Assembly: GCA_043802925.1 (NCBI GenBank)
Contig: JAZDKP010000305.1
Coordinates: 1 to 29,886, forward strand
DNA from: JAZDKP01 sp043802925
Lineage (GTDB): Bacteria > Fibrobacterota > OXYB2-FULL-49-7 > JAEUSG01
DNA: 29,886 bases
Reading direction: 5' to 3'
Shown: piece by piece, positions 8,447 to 16,696 of the stretch
How positions within the stretch are numbered: the stretch's first letter is position 1
Layout of the letters: each line of letters opens with the position of its first letter
The notes under the pieces: generated by a model
Told to the model about the DNA's origin: nothing
What the model saw: the letters and a program-made list of their open reading frames with translations, nothing else
The model's database searches: none
Made by a program: the position numbers and the translations under genes

Positions 8447-10179
8447 CAATGCACCGCTCCCCGGGTGAGCCGGGACTGGATATGCTCCTGGAATTCGGGA
8501 GCGAGTTCACGGAAAGGGACCACGCCGGAGTCCCGGCTGGACTCCGCGCTGCGCTTGATGAAATCGAGTGTGTAAAAAGCGCCGTCCGGCAGAAACAGCA
8601 CACCTTTGGGACTGTTGTGGAACGTGGGCATGTATTCGCTGCAGAGGCGGAGGCGGGACGCGGACACCGGCCGCAGCAGGGAATATCCATCAAGCGGCCT
8701 CACCGGGGTCATCCCCATGACATCGAGCAGCGTCGGCAGGATGTCCGCCTGGCTGACGGGTGCATTCAGATTTCGGCGAAGGGCGGGCATGCGGTCCGCG
8801 GGCGCAATCATCAGCAGCGGGTTGCAGATGACTTCGCGGTAAAAGCTTTCATTGAAAGCTCCCTGGCCGTTGTCCACGGACTGCCCGTGGTCCGGGGTAA
8901 AGACGATCCAGGCGTCCGGAAATCGCGATTGCACTTTGTTGATCAAGAGGGAAAGCGCGGCATCGGTGTACGCCACCGTGTTATCGTAGGCGGAAACGCT
9001 GTTTTCCCCCTCTTCGGGCAGAAAACGCTTGCAGGACTCCGGGCAATGATCCGTGTACGGATAATGGCTCCCGTCCATCTGATAAACCAGAAGGAACGGG
9101 GAACGCACCGTATCAAGATACGGAAGAATCCCGCGCTTCACCACAATCATGTCATCCGCGCCCTTCATCACATTAACAGACGGGGAGAAAAAGGAACCGT
9201 CCCGGAAAAGGTCCACGCTGGCGTCCACCAGTATCTTTTCCAGGTGGCCCCAGCGCAAGTCCTGCGCCGAAATAAACGCGGTGGCGAACCCCGCGGCGCG
9301 GGCGTAATTGAAGACCGTGGGCGTGTGGTAGAAAACGCCGTTCGGGTCCGGCCCCTCAAGGCCCGCCAGCATATAGGGCACGGAAAGATTGGTTTTATTG
9401 CCCACGGTCACCGCATTGGTAAACGCGAGCAGGCGGCCCGCTGCTGAAAGTGAATCAAGGAACGGCGTGGTCTTCCGGGCATAACCGTAAAGGCTCATAT
9501 GGTCCCGGACCGTGGATTCGCCAAGGATCCAGACAAGGGCCGTTGGCGCAGATCCGCTCCTGCGTTTAGGGACCACGGGCCGGTCGACGCGGAAAGTGCC
9601 GGCGCTGCGGATGATGTTTTCAGTGAGCGCACTGTTAAACGCCATGGGCGCATTTTCAAAGTCGTAATAGCTGTACCAGCCGAAAACGCTGTGCGCGAGA
9701 AAAGCAAGGAAAAGCAGGCCCGCGGCCGTGGCGCGAACCGGCCGGAACCGGGGGGCGCTTTGGAACAGCAGGAACGTGGCATACGCGCAGAGCGGGAGAA
9801 ACACAAGGGCCTTGGCATAGGGAAAGAAATTCCGGTTGAACCCGGCCGTCATCGCCGGGTTCTCGGTGAAAAAGCTGAACGCGAAAGGGGTGAGGTATTT
9901 TTTATAGACCGAAAAATATCCGGCCTGAATCAGGCAGGGTGCGAGAATCAGCATCAGACCGAGGAACCGCGTTCCCCGGTTCCGGTTAAACGCGGCGCGT
10001 AGGATGTAGAGGCAGCCCAGGAGTCCCAGTAGCGACAGGAGATAATTGACCCAGAATCGTGCGCCGGAATGGCTGAACACCCAGCCGGGTTCGCGCAATA
10101 CAAAAAGGTCCCCGACCAGGAGCAGGATCAGCCCTGCGGCAAAACCGTGACGAAGCATGAAAAGATGGAGGGATTTCAT
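8446..10179 (-). CDS. CptA/EptA-like phosphoethanolamine transferase (membrane sulfatase-fold)
   Basis: A 577-residue inner-membrane protein with about five hydrophobic helices in residues 10-170 and a periplasmic alkaline-phosphatase/sulfatase-fold domain from about 210. LGESTVRDHMSLYGY (219-233) matches the nucleophile motif of the CptA branch (GESTxRxxMSLYGY), with Glu221 as metal ligand and Ser222/Thr223 at the nucleophile position. Downstream DGSHYPYTDHCP and TPDHGQ supply the other metal and substrate histidines. The family moves phosphoethanolamine from phosphatidylethanolamine to lipid A, LPS core or surface glycans. It is the first gene of the seven-gene minus-strand operon; no good ribosome-binding site precedes ATG 10179. 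The acceptor cannot be read from sequence. Confidence 0.88.
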   Translation of the reverse strand: MKSLHLFMLRHGFAAGLILLLVGDLFVLREPGWVFSHSGARFWVNYLLSLLGLLGCLYILRAAFNRNRGTRFLGLMLILAPCLIQAGYFSVYKKYLTPFAFSFFTENPAMTAGFNRNFFPYAKALVFLPLCAYATFLLFQSAPRFRPVRATAAGLLFLAFLAHSVFGWYSYYDFENAPMAFNSALTENIIRSAGTFRVDRPVVPKRRSGSAPTALVWILGESTVRDHMSLYGYARKTTPFLDSLSAAGRLLAFTNAVTVGNKTNLSVPYMLAGLEGPDPNGVFYHTPTVFNYARAAGFATAFISAQDLRWGHLEKILVDASVDLFRDGSFFSPSVNVMKGADDMIVVKRGILPYLDTVRSPFLLVYQMDGSHYPYTDHCPESCKRFLPEEGENSVSAYDNTVAYTDAALSLLINKVQSRFPDAWIVFTPDHGQSVDNGQGAFNESFYREVICNPLLMIAPADRMPALRRNLNAPVSQADILPTLLDVMGMTPVRPLDGYSLLRPVSASRLRLCSEYMPTFHNSPKGVLFLPDGAFYTLDFIKRSAESSRDSGVVPFRELAPEFQEHIQSRLTRGAVH

Positions 10180-10263
10180 TTTATTTTATCAGCGGGAAAC
10201 AGGAAAAAAATAATAATATGCATCGAAGAAAAGGTCTGAAATGAACGCGAGACCGGGACATAA

Positions 10264-10290
10264 TTGCAATTCCCCGTCGAATGTTATATT
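10264..10290 (+). promoter_or_regulatory. Possible sigma-70-type promoter for the DUF6941 gene
   Basis: TTGCAA at 10264-10269 and TATATT at 10285-10290 lie in an AT-rich divergent intergenic region (10180-10335), 45 bases before the + strand gene. The 15-base spacer is short, so this is a weak call. Confidence 0.3.
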
Positions 10291-10335
10291 TTGAACCTGT
10301 CGGCGTTGTCCCCGCAAACCGTAAAAGGAGCACAC

Positions 10336-10731
10336 ATGGAAATCGAAATCTTCTCCCTCTGCGACTTTGCGCAGGACATGGGCGGAAAGCTCGTGGTCAT
10401 CGGCACCTTTGACACCCTCTGGGCCGCCTCGTTCCCCTACGCACACCCCATGTGCTCCATTGCCACGCGCATCCGTTTTGACCGTGCCGAATCGGGCAAG
10501 CACTCACTCAAACTTTTCATAGTGGACCAGGACGGCCGAAACGTCCTGCCCCCCTTCGACGCCATGCTCGAGGTCGCGGTCCCGCCCAACAACGACTATT
10601 CCACCACCAACTTCTGCATCAACATCACCCCCCTGGCTCTGCCAAAAGAAGGACGCTACTCCATTGACTTTGTGTTGGACGGCAAACGCGAACGCTCGCT
10701 GCCGGTGTTCGCGAGGTCGCGAAGAGCATAA
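10336..10731 (+). CDS. DUF6941 family protein
   Basis: A 131-residue cytoplasmic beta-rich protein with MEIEIFSLCDFAQDMGGKL followed by VIGTFDTLWA, then strands ending YSIDFVLDGKRERSLPVF. This pattern (opening IEIFxLCD, the IGTFD motif and a closing dGkrexSLP) matches my recollection of DUF6941, a small conserved family of unknown function. ATG 10336 has AAAGGAG at 10324-10330. It precedes the M28 peptidase gene by 9 bases, so it probably starts that operon. No catalytic motif is visible; a structural or binding role is all one can suggest. Confidence 0.75.
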   Translation: MEIEIFSLCDFAQDMGGKLVVIGTFDTLWAASFPYAHPMCSIATRIRFDRAESGKHSLKLFIVDQDGRNVLPPFDAMLEVAVPPNNDYSTTNFCINITPLALPKEGRYSIDFVLDGKRERSLPVFARSRRA

Positions 10732-10740
10732 GGATCCCCC

Positions 10741-12015
10741 ATGCGGCGCAGGGAATTCATCGGGCTTTTCGGACAGGGAGCTTCGGCCGCCCTGCTTTTG
10801 GGCGGCTGCGCCCAAAACGGGCCGCCCGCATTTCTTGACACCCCGCCCAAACGCAGGGCTTATCTCCAGCGGCTGCTGAAAAGTCTCTGCACGGACATCG
10901 GGCCGCGCCCGGCCGGAAGCCCCGAGTACGAACTTGGCGCAGGCATCCTCCAGGCCGAAATGCGCAACGCGCTGGGCAGCGCCACGCTCAACAGCTTCAC
11001 CTTCACGGCCTGGAAGCTCGCGGGCGTACCCTCCTTCTGGGTGGGCGCGGACAATCTCGACATCTACCCCACTTTCGGCGCGCCCAGCACCCCCTTGCGC
11101 GGCATCGAAGGCTTTGTGCGGAAACTGAACATCAACGGCAAACTGTTTTACGCTGTCGCGGACCCGGAACCAGGGCCTGTCTGGGCTTACATCCACGTAA
11201 GCCATAAAACCGACCCCTATGCCGAAACCTACGAGAACATCCCGGGCGAACGGGCGCCCCAATCGTCAAAGGAGTTCGACATCCGGCCGCGCACCCCCAT
11301 GTTCACCGTGGGCCAAAAGGACGTCTACTTCCTGGAGAGCGCCATCCAGGACGCCATTCCGGTACGCTACCTGGCACCCGTGGAATATGTCCGGAACGCG
11401 GTGACCAGCAACATGGAGGGCGTGCTCCAGGGCGATTTCGACGAGGAGGTCCTTGTCCTGGCCCACGCGGACACGCAGTACAACACCCCGGGCGCCAATG
11501 ACAACACCGCCACGGTCATCGCCATGCTCATGCTGGCCCACGCGCTCTCGCACGAGCGCACAGGACGCACCATCACCTTTCTCGCCACCAGCGGAAAGGA
11601 GTACGGCAGTCTTGGCGCACGCCATTATTGCGAATGGCGCAAACAGCAGGGCACACTCAGCCGCATCCGGTACTGCGTCAACCTCGACTCCCTCACCTAC
11701 GGCCCCACCCTCCTTCTTGATTCCCCGCACGAGGCGCTCAAAAAACTGGTTCGCGACGCGCACCGCGACGCCAAGGCCAACGGGGAATGCAAATTTTATT
11801 CGAACGCCCCGTTTCTTGACGACAAGCCCTTTTCGGAAGAGGGCATCCGGACGATTTACATCAACACCGAAAACATCGAGGCCACAAAAAACCTCTGGCA
11901 CACCCCGCGTGACCGCGAGGAACAGGTGCTGCCCGAACTGGTTGAAAACGCCTACGGTTCGCTGCTGACGGCGCTCCGCCACCTGCGCGACCCCCGATTT
12001 CAGGAGACCGCATGA
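10741..12015 (+). CDS. Tat-type lipoprotein, M28 family zinc peptidase with substituted catalytic base
   Basis: A 424-residue protein. The N-terminus RRREFIGLFGQGAS plus a hydrophobic stretch and LLGGC (Cys23) reads as a twin-arginine, lipid-anchored export signal. From residue 40 it follows the M28 aminopeptidase layout. Likely zinc ligands are His242 (LAHAD), Asp254 (PGANDNTA), Glu287, Asp316 (NLDS) and His387 (WHTPRD). The usual Glu-Glu pair (catalytic base plus zinc ligand, GxEExG) reads SGKEYG here, putting Lys286 at the base position. It may therefore be non-peptidolytic or use another base. The gene overlaps the following one by four bases (ATGA) and follows DUF6941 closely. Family assignment is secure; activity is not. 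Confidence 0.85.
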   Translation: MRRREFIGLFGQGASAALLLGGCAQNGPPAFLDTPPKRRAYLQRLLKSLCTDIGPRPAGSPEYELGAGILQAEMRNALGSATLNSFTFTAWKLAGVPSFWVGADNLDIYPTFGAPSTPLRGIEGFVRKLNINGKLFYAVADPEPGPVWAYIHVSHKTDPYAETYENIPGERAPQSSKEFDIRPRTPMFTVGQKDVYFLESAIQDAIPVRYLAPVEYVRNAVTSNMEGVLQGDFDEEVLVLAHADTQYNTPGANDNTATVIAMLMLAHALSHERTGRTITFLATSGKEYGSLGARHYCEWRKQQGTLSRIRYCVNLDSLTYGPTLLLDSPHEALKKLVRDAHRDAKANGECKFYSNAPFLDDKPFSEEGIRTIYINTENIEATKNLWHTPRDREEQVLPELVENAYGSLLTALRHLRDPRFQETA

Positions 12016-12935
12016 TAAAATCCCTTCTGACCCTCTGCATCCTGGCCTGCGCCGCGCTGGCACCGGCCAAAGGGCTCTTTCTTGAACTCGGGCCGAGTCT
12101 GGGCTATTACCTCATGCCCGACACGCTCCGCGGCTACAATAACTATGCGACGGCCTATTACCCGCTCATGGACCGGTCGCCGTACAGCCTGTATTCCTAC
12201 GGCAACCAGTACCGCTATGAAGAAATCACCACTCCCGCAGTCCGCCCAAACTGGGGTGTGGGCTTCCTGGCCGGTTATCCCATCAGCCCCCTGCTTGACA
12301 TCGGCTTTGAGGCTGGCTGGTCGCATTCGTTCCGGTTTGACGCCGTGGAAACGACCTACCGCGACTCCCTGCCGGGTTCCAACGGCAGTTATCCCGTGCC
12401 GTACGATTATTACGTAATCCAAAACAACGTCAAATACCGCACCACGCTTTCGGCCTACAACGTGGGCGTCCGCCTTGAATTCACGCGCCCTCTCCCCCAC
12501 GACAAATGGTCCCTCCGCTTCGGGTCCGGAATCGGCTCCTCCTCGGTAACACACGAGTACCGGGTCGAATATCCTTCCGTTACGCGCCAATATTTCCAAA
12601 CGGGCGGCAACTTGGTTTATTCGGACTCCTCTGCCGGGTCATTCACCCGCTACTACATCCAGTACCAGTCGGTCTACTTCCGCCCCTTCGTGACTCTCTC
12701 ATATGCTTTTGACAGTACCCTATCATTTTTCACCGGCCTCTCGGCCGCGCTATCCTATAATTACGAGGGTACGGACGGTGAATCGGACCAATATTCCTAT
12801 GGCTACAGCAGCTACCTGCCGGACGATCCTTTCCTGTTCGGCGACCTGCGTCTTTCAGTGGGTGCCCGCATGAGCTTCCCAAACCGGAAAGCCGTACCGA
12901 AAAAAGAAAAGGCCGTTGTGCATGAAATCCCTTAA
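12012..12935 (+). CDS. Outer-membrane beta-barrel protein, unknown ligand
   Basis: A 307-residue protein with a cleavable signal peptide (MIKSLLTLCILACAALAPAKG). It is followed by alternating aromatic/polar strands rich in Tyr, Ser and Phe (LGPSLGYYLM, WGVGFLAGYPI, LDIGFEAGWS, YNVGVRLEF, FRPFVTLSYAF, LSVGARMSF), the pattern of an 8- to 12-strand OmpW/OmpA-like barrel. Its ATG overlaps the M28 stop and its end overlaps the next gene, so all three exported proteins are translationally coupled. A Lys-rich tail after the last strand is unusual for a BAM substrate, which normally ends in an aromatic residue. Confidence 0.75.
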   Translation: MIKSLLTLCILACAALAPAKGLFLELGPSLGYYLMPDTLRGYNNYATAYYPLMDRSPYSLYSYGNQYRYEEITTPAVRPNWGVGFLAGYPISPLLDIGFEAGWSHSFRFDAVETTYRDSLPGSNGSYPVPYDYYVIQNNVKYRTTLSAYNVGVRLEFTRPLPHDKWSLRFGSGIGSSSVTHEYRVEYPSVTRQYFQTGGNLVYSDSSAGSFTRYYIQYQSVYFRPFVTLSYAFDSTLSFFTGLSAALSYNYEGTDGESDQYSYGYSSYLPDDPFLFGDLRLSVGARMSFPNRKAVPKKEKAVVHEIP

Positions 12936-14034
12936 AAAAATACTCGGCGTTGCGCTGTTCATCCTGGTCTTCTCCTCGGGCTTCAATTTCAGCACCCGTC
13001 ACGCGCCCGCGCAAAACAACCTCCAGAGTCTTTACATTGCGGACACGCTCCTGTACCTTTCCGACCGCGACAGCGGCATCAGCGTCTACTCCGTGGCCGA
13101 CCCCGCCCGGCCCGCTTTCCACCTGAACATCCCGGTCCGCGGAAACGCGGGGCTCGCGGTACGCGACAGTTTCATCTTCACCCAGAATCAGGGTTCACTC
13201 CTGGTCCTCAAGATTTTCCAGGACACGCTTTACAAAGTTGTCAAGGTCCTGGCGGGATATGAAGGGTATCACGGCACCGGCTTACTGGATGATGTTTCGT
13301 ACGGCCGCTCGGGGCTGGGATGCGGAGGATGCGGAACAACCGCGGACGGCTCGCGGATGATGGCCAGCGATGTCGCCATGAGCTCGTACAACGGCGGCAG
13401 TTCCTATGCCACGTTTGCGGTCATTGATTCGTTCCTCTATTATATCGACGGGGGCTCACTGACAACGCTTAACATCGCGCATCCCGAATCGCCCGTCACC
13501 TTAAGCACCCTTTACTTGGGCTGGGGCGTTGAGACCCTCTTCCCTACGGACAAATACCTTTTTCTTGGAGAAACGCGCGGCATGCGCATCTTTGACCGCA
13601 GCGTCCCGGCCGCGCCATTTGAAATCGGCGCCTTTACACATGCCCGCGCCTGCGACCCCGTGGTGGTGCGCGACACACTTGCCTTCGTGACCCTCCGGAG
13701 CGGAAGCGTCTGCGGCCTCACCCGGGACACGCTCCTGGTCATCAGCGTCAAAGACCCGGCAAAACCCGTCGCCCTGTCGGGTGCAACCGTGCCCACGCCC
13801 TACGGGCTGGCAGTGAAGGACAGCCTGCTATATGTCGCAGCGGGCCTGAACGGGTACCGGCTTTTCAACATAGCGCGGCCAAACAACCTTTCACTTGTCG
13901 CGAATTTGACCACCATCCCTTCTATAGATTTTATTTGGAACGATTCCCTGCTTTATCTGATGGGGTTTACAGGGGTAACAATACTTTCCACGGCATCACC
14001 TTCCACGCCTCAAGTGCTCTCAAACATCCCTTAA
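12922..14034 (+). CDS. Secreted LVIVD-repeat beta-propeller protein
   Basis: A 370-residue exported protein: signal segment MKSLKKILGVALFILVFSSG, then repeated units of the form (L/V)YIADTLLYL...ISVYSVADPARP, with YVAAGLNGYRLFNIARP and TFAVIDSFLYYIDGGSLTTLNIAHPESP as further copies. These are LVIVD repeats (PF08309-type), which form propellers on the surface of many FCB bacteria. A Gly/Cys-rich insert (GLGCGGCGTTADGS, near residue 132) interrupts the repeats, as often seen in this family. ATG 12922 is chosen over TTG 12916; it overlaps the barrel gene by 14 bases. A role in surface binding, possibly with the barrel, is inferred. Confidence 0.82.
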   Translation: MKSLKKILGVALFILVFSSGFNFSTRHAPAQNNLQSLYIADTLLYLSDRDSGISVYSVADPARPAFHLNIPVRGNAGLAVRDSFIFTQNQGSLLVLKIFQDTLYKVVKVLAGYEGYHGTGLLDDVSYGRSGLGCGGCGTTADGSRMMASDVAMSSYNGGSSYATFAVIDSFLYYIDGGSLTTLNIAHPESPVTLSTLYLGWGVETLFPTDKYLFLGETRGMRIFDRSVPAAPFEIGAFTHARACDPVVVRDTLAFVTLRSGSVCGLTRDTLLVISVKDPAKPVALSGATVPTPYGLAVKDSLLYVAAGLNGYRLFNIARPNNLSLVANLTTIPSIDFIWNDSLLYLMGFTGVTILSTASPSTPQVLSNIP

Positions 14035-14210
14035 AGTTCTGCCCTTCCCATGTTTATATTGCTTTGAAGTAAGCTGGAAGGGTTCCGTATTGCTAAAAGG
14101 ACCGATTTGCCTTGATAACACTCCATGAAGTCTTTATTTTTTGAATGGAATCGCAGATTCGGATATCCAACTATGAAAAATTATTCTACATTACTTTTTA
14201 CAATATTATT
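14035..14210. other. AT-rich non-coding stretch, left edge of island
   Basis: Composition falls sharply here compared with the GC-rich genes before it. No gene, tRNA, transposase remnant or clear terminator is visible. A CCCTTCC/GGAAGGG inverted pair with a loop of about 28 bases (around 14042-14083) is too open to be a terminator. Confidence 0.5.
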
Positions 14211-14578
14211 ATGAACAATACGCTGCCAAAACGGCTTTATAAGTATACTGAATCACAGTGGTCTCAAAAAATGAAATTACCCACATGCTCTGCAATAAAT
14301 TTGTATTGCCATTCCTGAAATTTAAAATGGGTAGATGTGTCTATCAAGAAAAGCATATTCGGGACAAACCATGCATGCCAAAAGAAGGGCCATCAGAACT
14401 TTTGAAGTCGCCGTGGTATGAATATCAAGACAAAATGCGAATTGTTTGGTTTTCGGAATTATCTGAAATTAATCCAGTTGATATTTTATGTCCAGCAGCA
14501 AGGAAGTATTGTAGGATAATCAATCAAAACCGCCGTCCGATCAGTCAAGCCATAGGAGTTCGATCAGATGTCGACTAA
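14211..14578 (+). pseudogene. Possible broken gene (weakly DUF2971-like) at island start
   Basis: ATG 14211 opens a 35-codon frame (MNNTLPKRLYKYTESQWSQK) that stops near 14318. A second frame, open from 14258 to 14578, continues with RCVYQEKHIRDKPCMPKE and KMRIVWFSELSEINPVDIL. The first part resembles the RLYKYxS start of DUF2971 proteins, and the second contains a FSE...DIL segment like their middle. This suggests one gene broken by a frameshift and internal loss. The resemblance is slight, the GTG at 14258 is a poor start, and the frame runs 11 bases into the kinase gene. Alternatives are a short genuine leader gene or chance. Confidence 0.25.
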
Positions 14579-15476
14579 GAACGAACCGCAATATATCAAT
14601 TTGGCCGCCTTCCAGAAACATTTTCCACAGTTAACGGCTCTCGATTTTATATCGGCTGGTGGTTATAAATTGGTATACAAGGCCCTTATTGCAGGGAATG
14701 TTGAGGCACTCAAAGCAATAAAGTTGCCACCCCAAGTTGATGACGAGGTTGGCCGGGCTTTCCGGCAGGAAAACATCCGCCGAGTGAATCGTGAAATTGA
14801 AGCGCTTGCAAAATGCGATTCTCCCTGTCTTGTAAAACTCGGCAGCATTGAAAAGACCGAAATGACCATGGAGGGTCACGATTGGATAATCTATTCAGAG
14901 GAGTTTTTGGATGGACCGGACCTATGGAAACTGATTCGGACATCCGATAAACCCTCCGCAACAGAGATCAAGACCCTATGCGTTTCGCTTCTGTTGGCAA
15001 TAAAAGAGGTATGGCGCAACAATTACATCCATCGTGACATTAAACCCTGCAATGTCATCAAAACGAATATTCCAGAACGCCCCTTTGTCCTGCTGGACCT
15101 CGGCATAGCATTTGCCGTGAACGATACCGCTGTAACAGCAAATCCAATGGACATCCCTGCAACCCGTCGGTATATAGCGCCGGAAATGTTAGTGCCGGGT
15201 TTCCGAACAAGCATTGATTACAGAGCAGACCTTTATACCACCGCCTTAACCATCTTTGAATACGCCGCAAAACAGCACCCATTAGCTGAAAACGACGACG
15301 ACCCACTGCTCACATTGTCCCGCGCGCTGCATCAACCCCCAAAGCTATTAAAGCCGCTTAGGCCGGATTTGTCGCCGGATTTTTGCCAGCTTATTGACCA
15401 ACTACTTAAAAAGAAGCCTGCATTGAGGCCGTCGAACATCGACAGTCTCATTCGTCGGATACAGGAGGGAGCATGA
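14568..15476 (+). CDS. Hanks-type Ser/Thr protein kinase
   Basis: A 302-residue soluble kinase consisting of little more than the catalytic domain. Visible subdomains: Gly-rich loop SAGGYKLVYKA (29-39), ATP lysine in ALKAIK (Lys49), helix C glutamate around 76-78, catalytic loop IHRDIKPCN (Asp157, Lys159, Asn162), DLG in place of DFG (177-179), APE (204-206) and the helix F Asp221. All catalytic residues are present, so it should be active. There is no transmembrane segment or PASTA/TPR sensor domain. ATG 14568 has TAGGAG nine bases upstream. The stop overlaps the start of the next gene (ATGA), implying coupled expression. Codon and base use are clearly more AT-rich than in the flanking genes, suggesting acquisition by transfer. 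Confidence 0.93.
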   Translation: MSTKNEPQYINLAAFQKHFPQLTALDFISAGGYKLVYKALIAGNVEALKAIKLPPQVDDEVGRAFRQENIRRVNREIEALAKCDSPCLVKLGSIEKTEMTMEGHDWIIYSEEFLDGPDLWKLIRTSDKPSATEIKTLCVSLLLAIKEVWRNNYIHRDIKPCNVIKTNIPERPFVLLDLGIAFAVNDTAVTANPMDIPATRRYIAPEMLVPGFRTSIDYRADLYTTALTIFEYAAKQHPLAENDDDPLLTLSRALHQPPKLLKPLRPDLSPDFCQLIDQLLKKKPALRPSNIDSLIRRIQEGA

Positions 15477-16696
15477 AACTATACGCCCAACAGGGTCACG
15501 CTGAAGGGGAAAAAATTCGAGATGGTCTGAAACAAGGCTTGATTGATGGCGTCATTTTAAGCCCAAAAGACATCTCCGATGCAACATTAGATCAAAAACT
15601 CAGCGAATATCCAACACTGTCAAAAAATCCTGATTTGTTGTTTGACCCGCAATTTTACGCCTGTTTTTTACCCGGAACACAGGATGTTCGGCTAGGAAAG
15701 CTGGAAGAATGTTATTCCGACTATTTCGGCACCCGCAGACGCAGTCAATTGGAGCGGGAAAAAAATGTCGTTGCCGATCTAAAGCATGTCCTTGAGTTTC
15801 AGGTGAAAAAGAAACCCCTGACGGCTATTATAGCGCCTAATGTTCTGGTCAAACGCTCACTTGATTCCAGAGAAGCTGCCATTTCAGGACAGTTTATAAG
15901 GTTGGCAAAAGAGACTTATGAAAAACTTAACGACAAGCGACCTCTTTACGCGACCTTGGCGGTATCACGGGAGGCGGTGCTAAACAAGGCTGAACTGTTG
16001 GAGTTTATGAACGAACTGACGGTTCTTGATCCTCGTCCGGATGGCTTCTACCTACTTATGGCAGGGAGAGATTCCGAGGTCAGAACTGAAATAATGAATG
16101 CTGATGTCATAGCTGCCTGGATGTATATCAACTATACGCTGAAACTCAATGGTTACCGGGTCATCAATGGTTATTCGGATGTGTTAACACCATTCCTGGG
16201 TGCTGTGGGTGGCATAGCCGGAGCAACAGGCTGGTGGTCAAATCTACGGACATTCTCATTGAACCGGTTTGAACCGGCTTCCGGGGGTGGGAGATTGCCA
16301 ATACAGCGTTATTTAAGCACCGTGCTTATAAACCGTATTACCTTTTATGAACTTGGCCAATTGCAGGCACTCGGAAAAACAAACTCCAGAGTCCCGAAGG
16401 TATTAAACGGATTACCAACCGATGCTTCTTATCCGGAAGCTTCCAACTATGAACCTCAGCGCTCAGCAGAGGTTTTACAAACCTGGGATGCCTTGAAACA
16501 TCTGAATAATAAGTTCAACGACAAGGATATCGAGAAAGCCATTGGGAAGTGTATGGGGGCTCTAAAGCAGGCGGAAGACGCTTATGCCCAGATTACCATC
16601 CCGCTCGACATTAAGTCGAATGCAGACCATCTGGAAGCGCTACGCGAGGGCATTCGCGAATTCATGAAGATGGCTGAAATGAGCCCTGTCCAATAG
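15473..16696 (+). CDS. Unrecognised protein partnered with the kinase, possible TIM-barrel fold
   Basis: A 407-residue soluble protein I cannot assign. Its alternating strand/helix pattern looks like an alpha/beta barrel: GLIDGVILSPKDIS, LLFDPQFYACFLPG, LTAIIAPNVLV, PLYATLAVSREAV, PDGFYLLMA, YRVINGYSDVL, then the Gly/Trp-rich GGIAGATGWWSNLRTFSLN. The last block resembles the ligand-binding end of luciferase-like or tRNA-guanine-transglycosylase-like barrels, but no catalytic signature is clear. The C-terminal ~90 residues are helical. A consensus AGGAGG (15463-15468) precedes the ATG, which overlaps the kinase stop by four bases. The 3' end overlaps the convergent nuclease-like gene by 57 bases. 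Being coupled to the kinase, it is a likely kinase substrate or effector. Confidence 0.8.
   Translation: MKLYAQQGHAEGEKIRDGLKQGLIDGVILSPKDISDATLDQKLSEYPTLSKNPDLLFDPQFYACFLPGTQDVRLGKLEECYSDYFGTRRRSQLEREKNVVADLKHVLEFQVKKKPLTAIIAPNVLVKRSLDSREAAISGQFIRLAKETYEKLNDKRPLYATLAVSREAVLNKAELLEFMNELTVLDPRPDGFYLLMAGRDSEVRTEIMNADVIAAWMYINYTLKLNGYRVINGYSDVLTPFLGAVGGIAGATGWWSNLRTFSLNRFEPASGGGRLPIQRYLSTVLINRITFYELGQLQALGKTNSRVPKVLNGLPTDASYPEASNYEPQRSAEVLQTWDALKHLNNKFNDKDIEKAIGKCMGALKQAEDAYAQITIPLDIKSNADHLEALREGIREFMKMAEMSPVQ

Noticed and set aside
8449..9447. 332-codon plus-strand frame inside the CptA-like gene
   Set aside because: Antisense to a clear membrane sulfatase-fold protein; His/Arg/Gly-rich and without motifs.
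12916..12924. TTG start for the LVIVD protein
   Set aside because: ATG 12922 is only two codons later, begins a normal signal peptide (MKSLKKILG) and is the better start.
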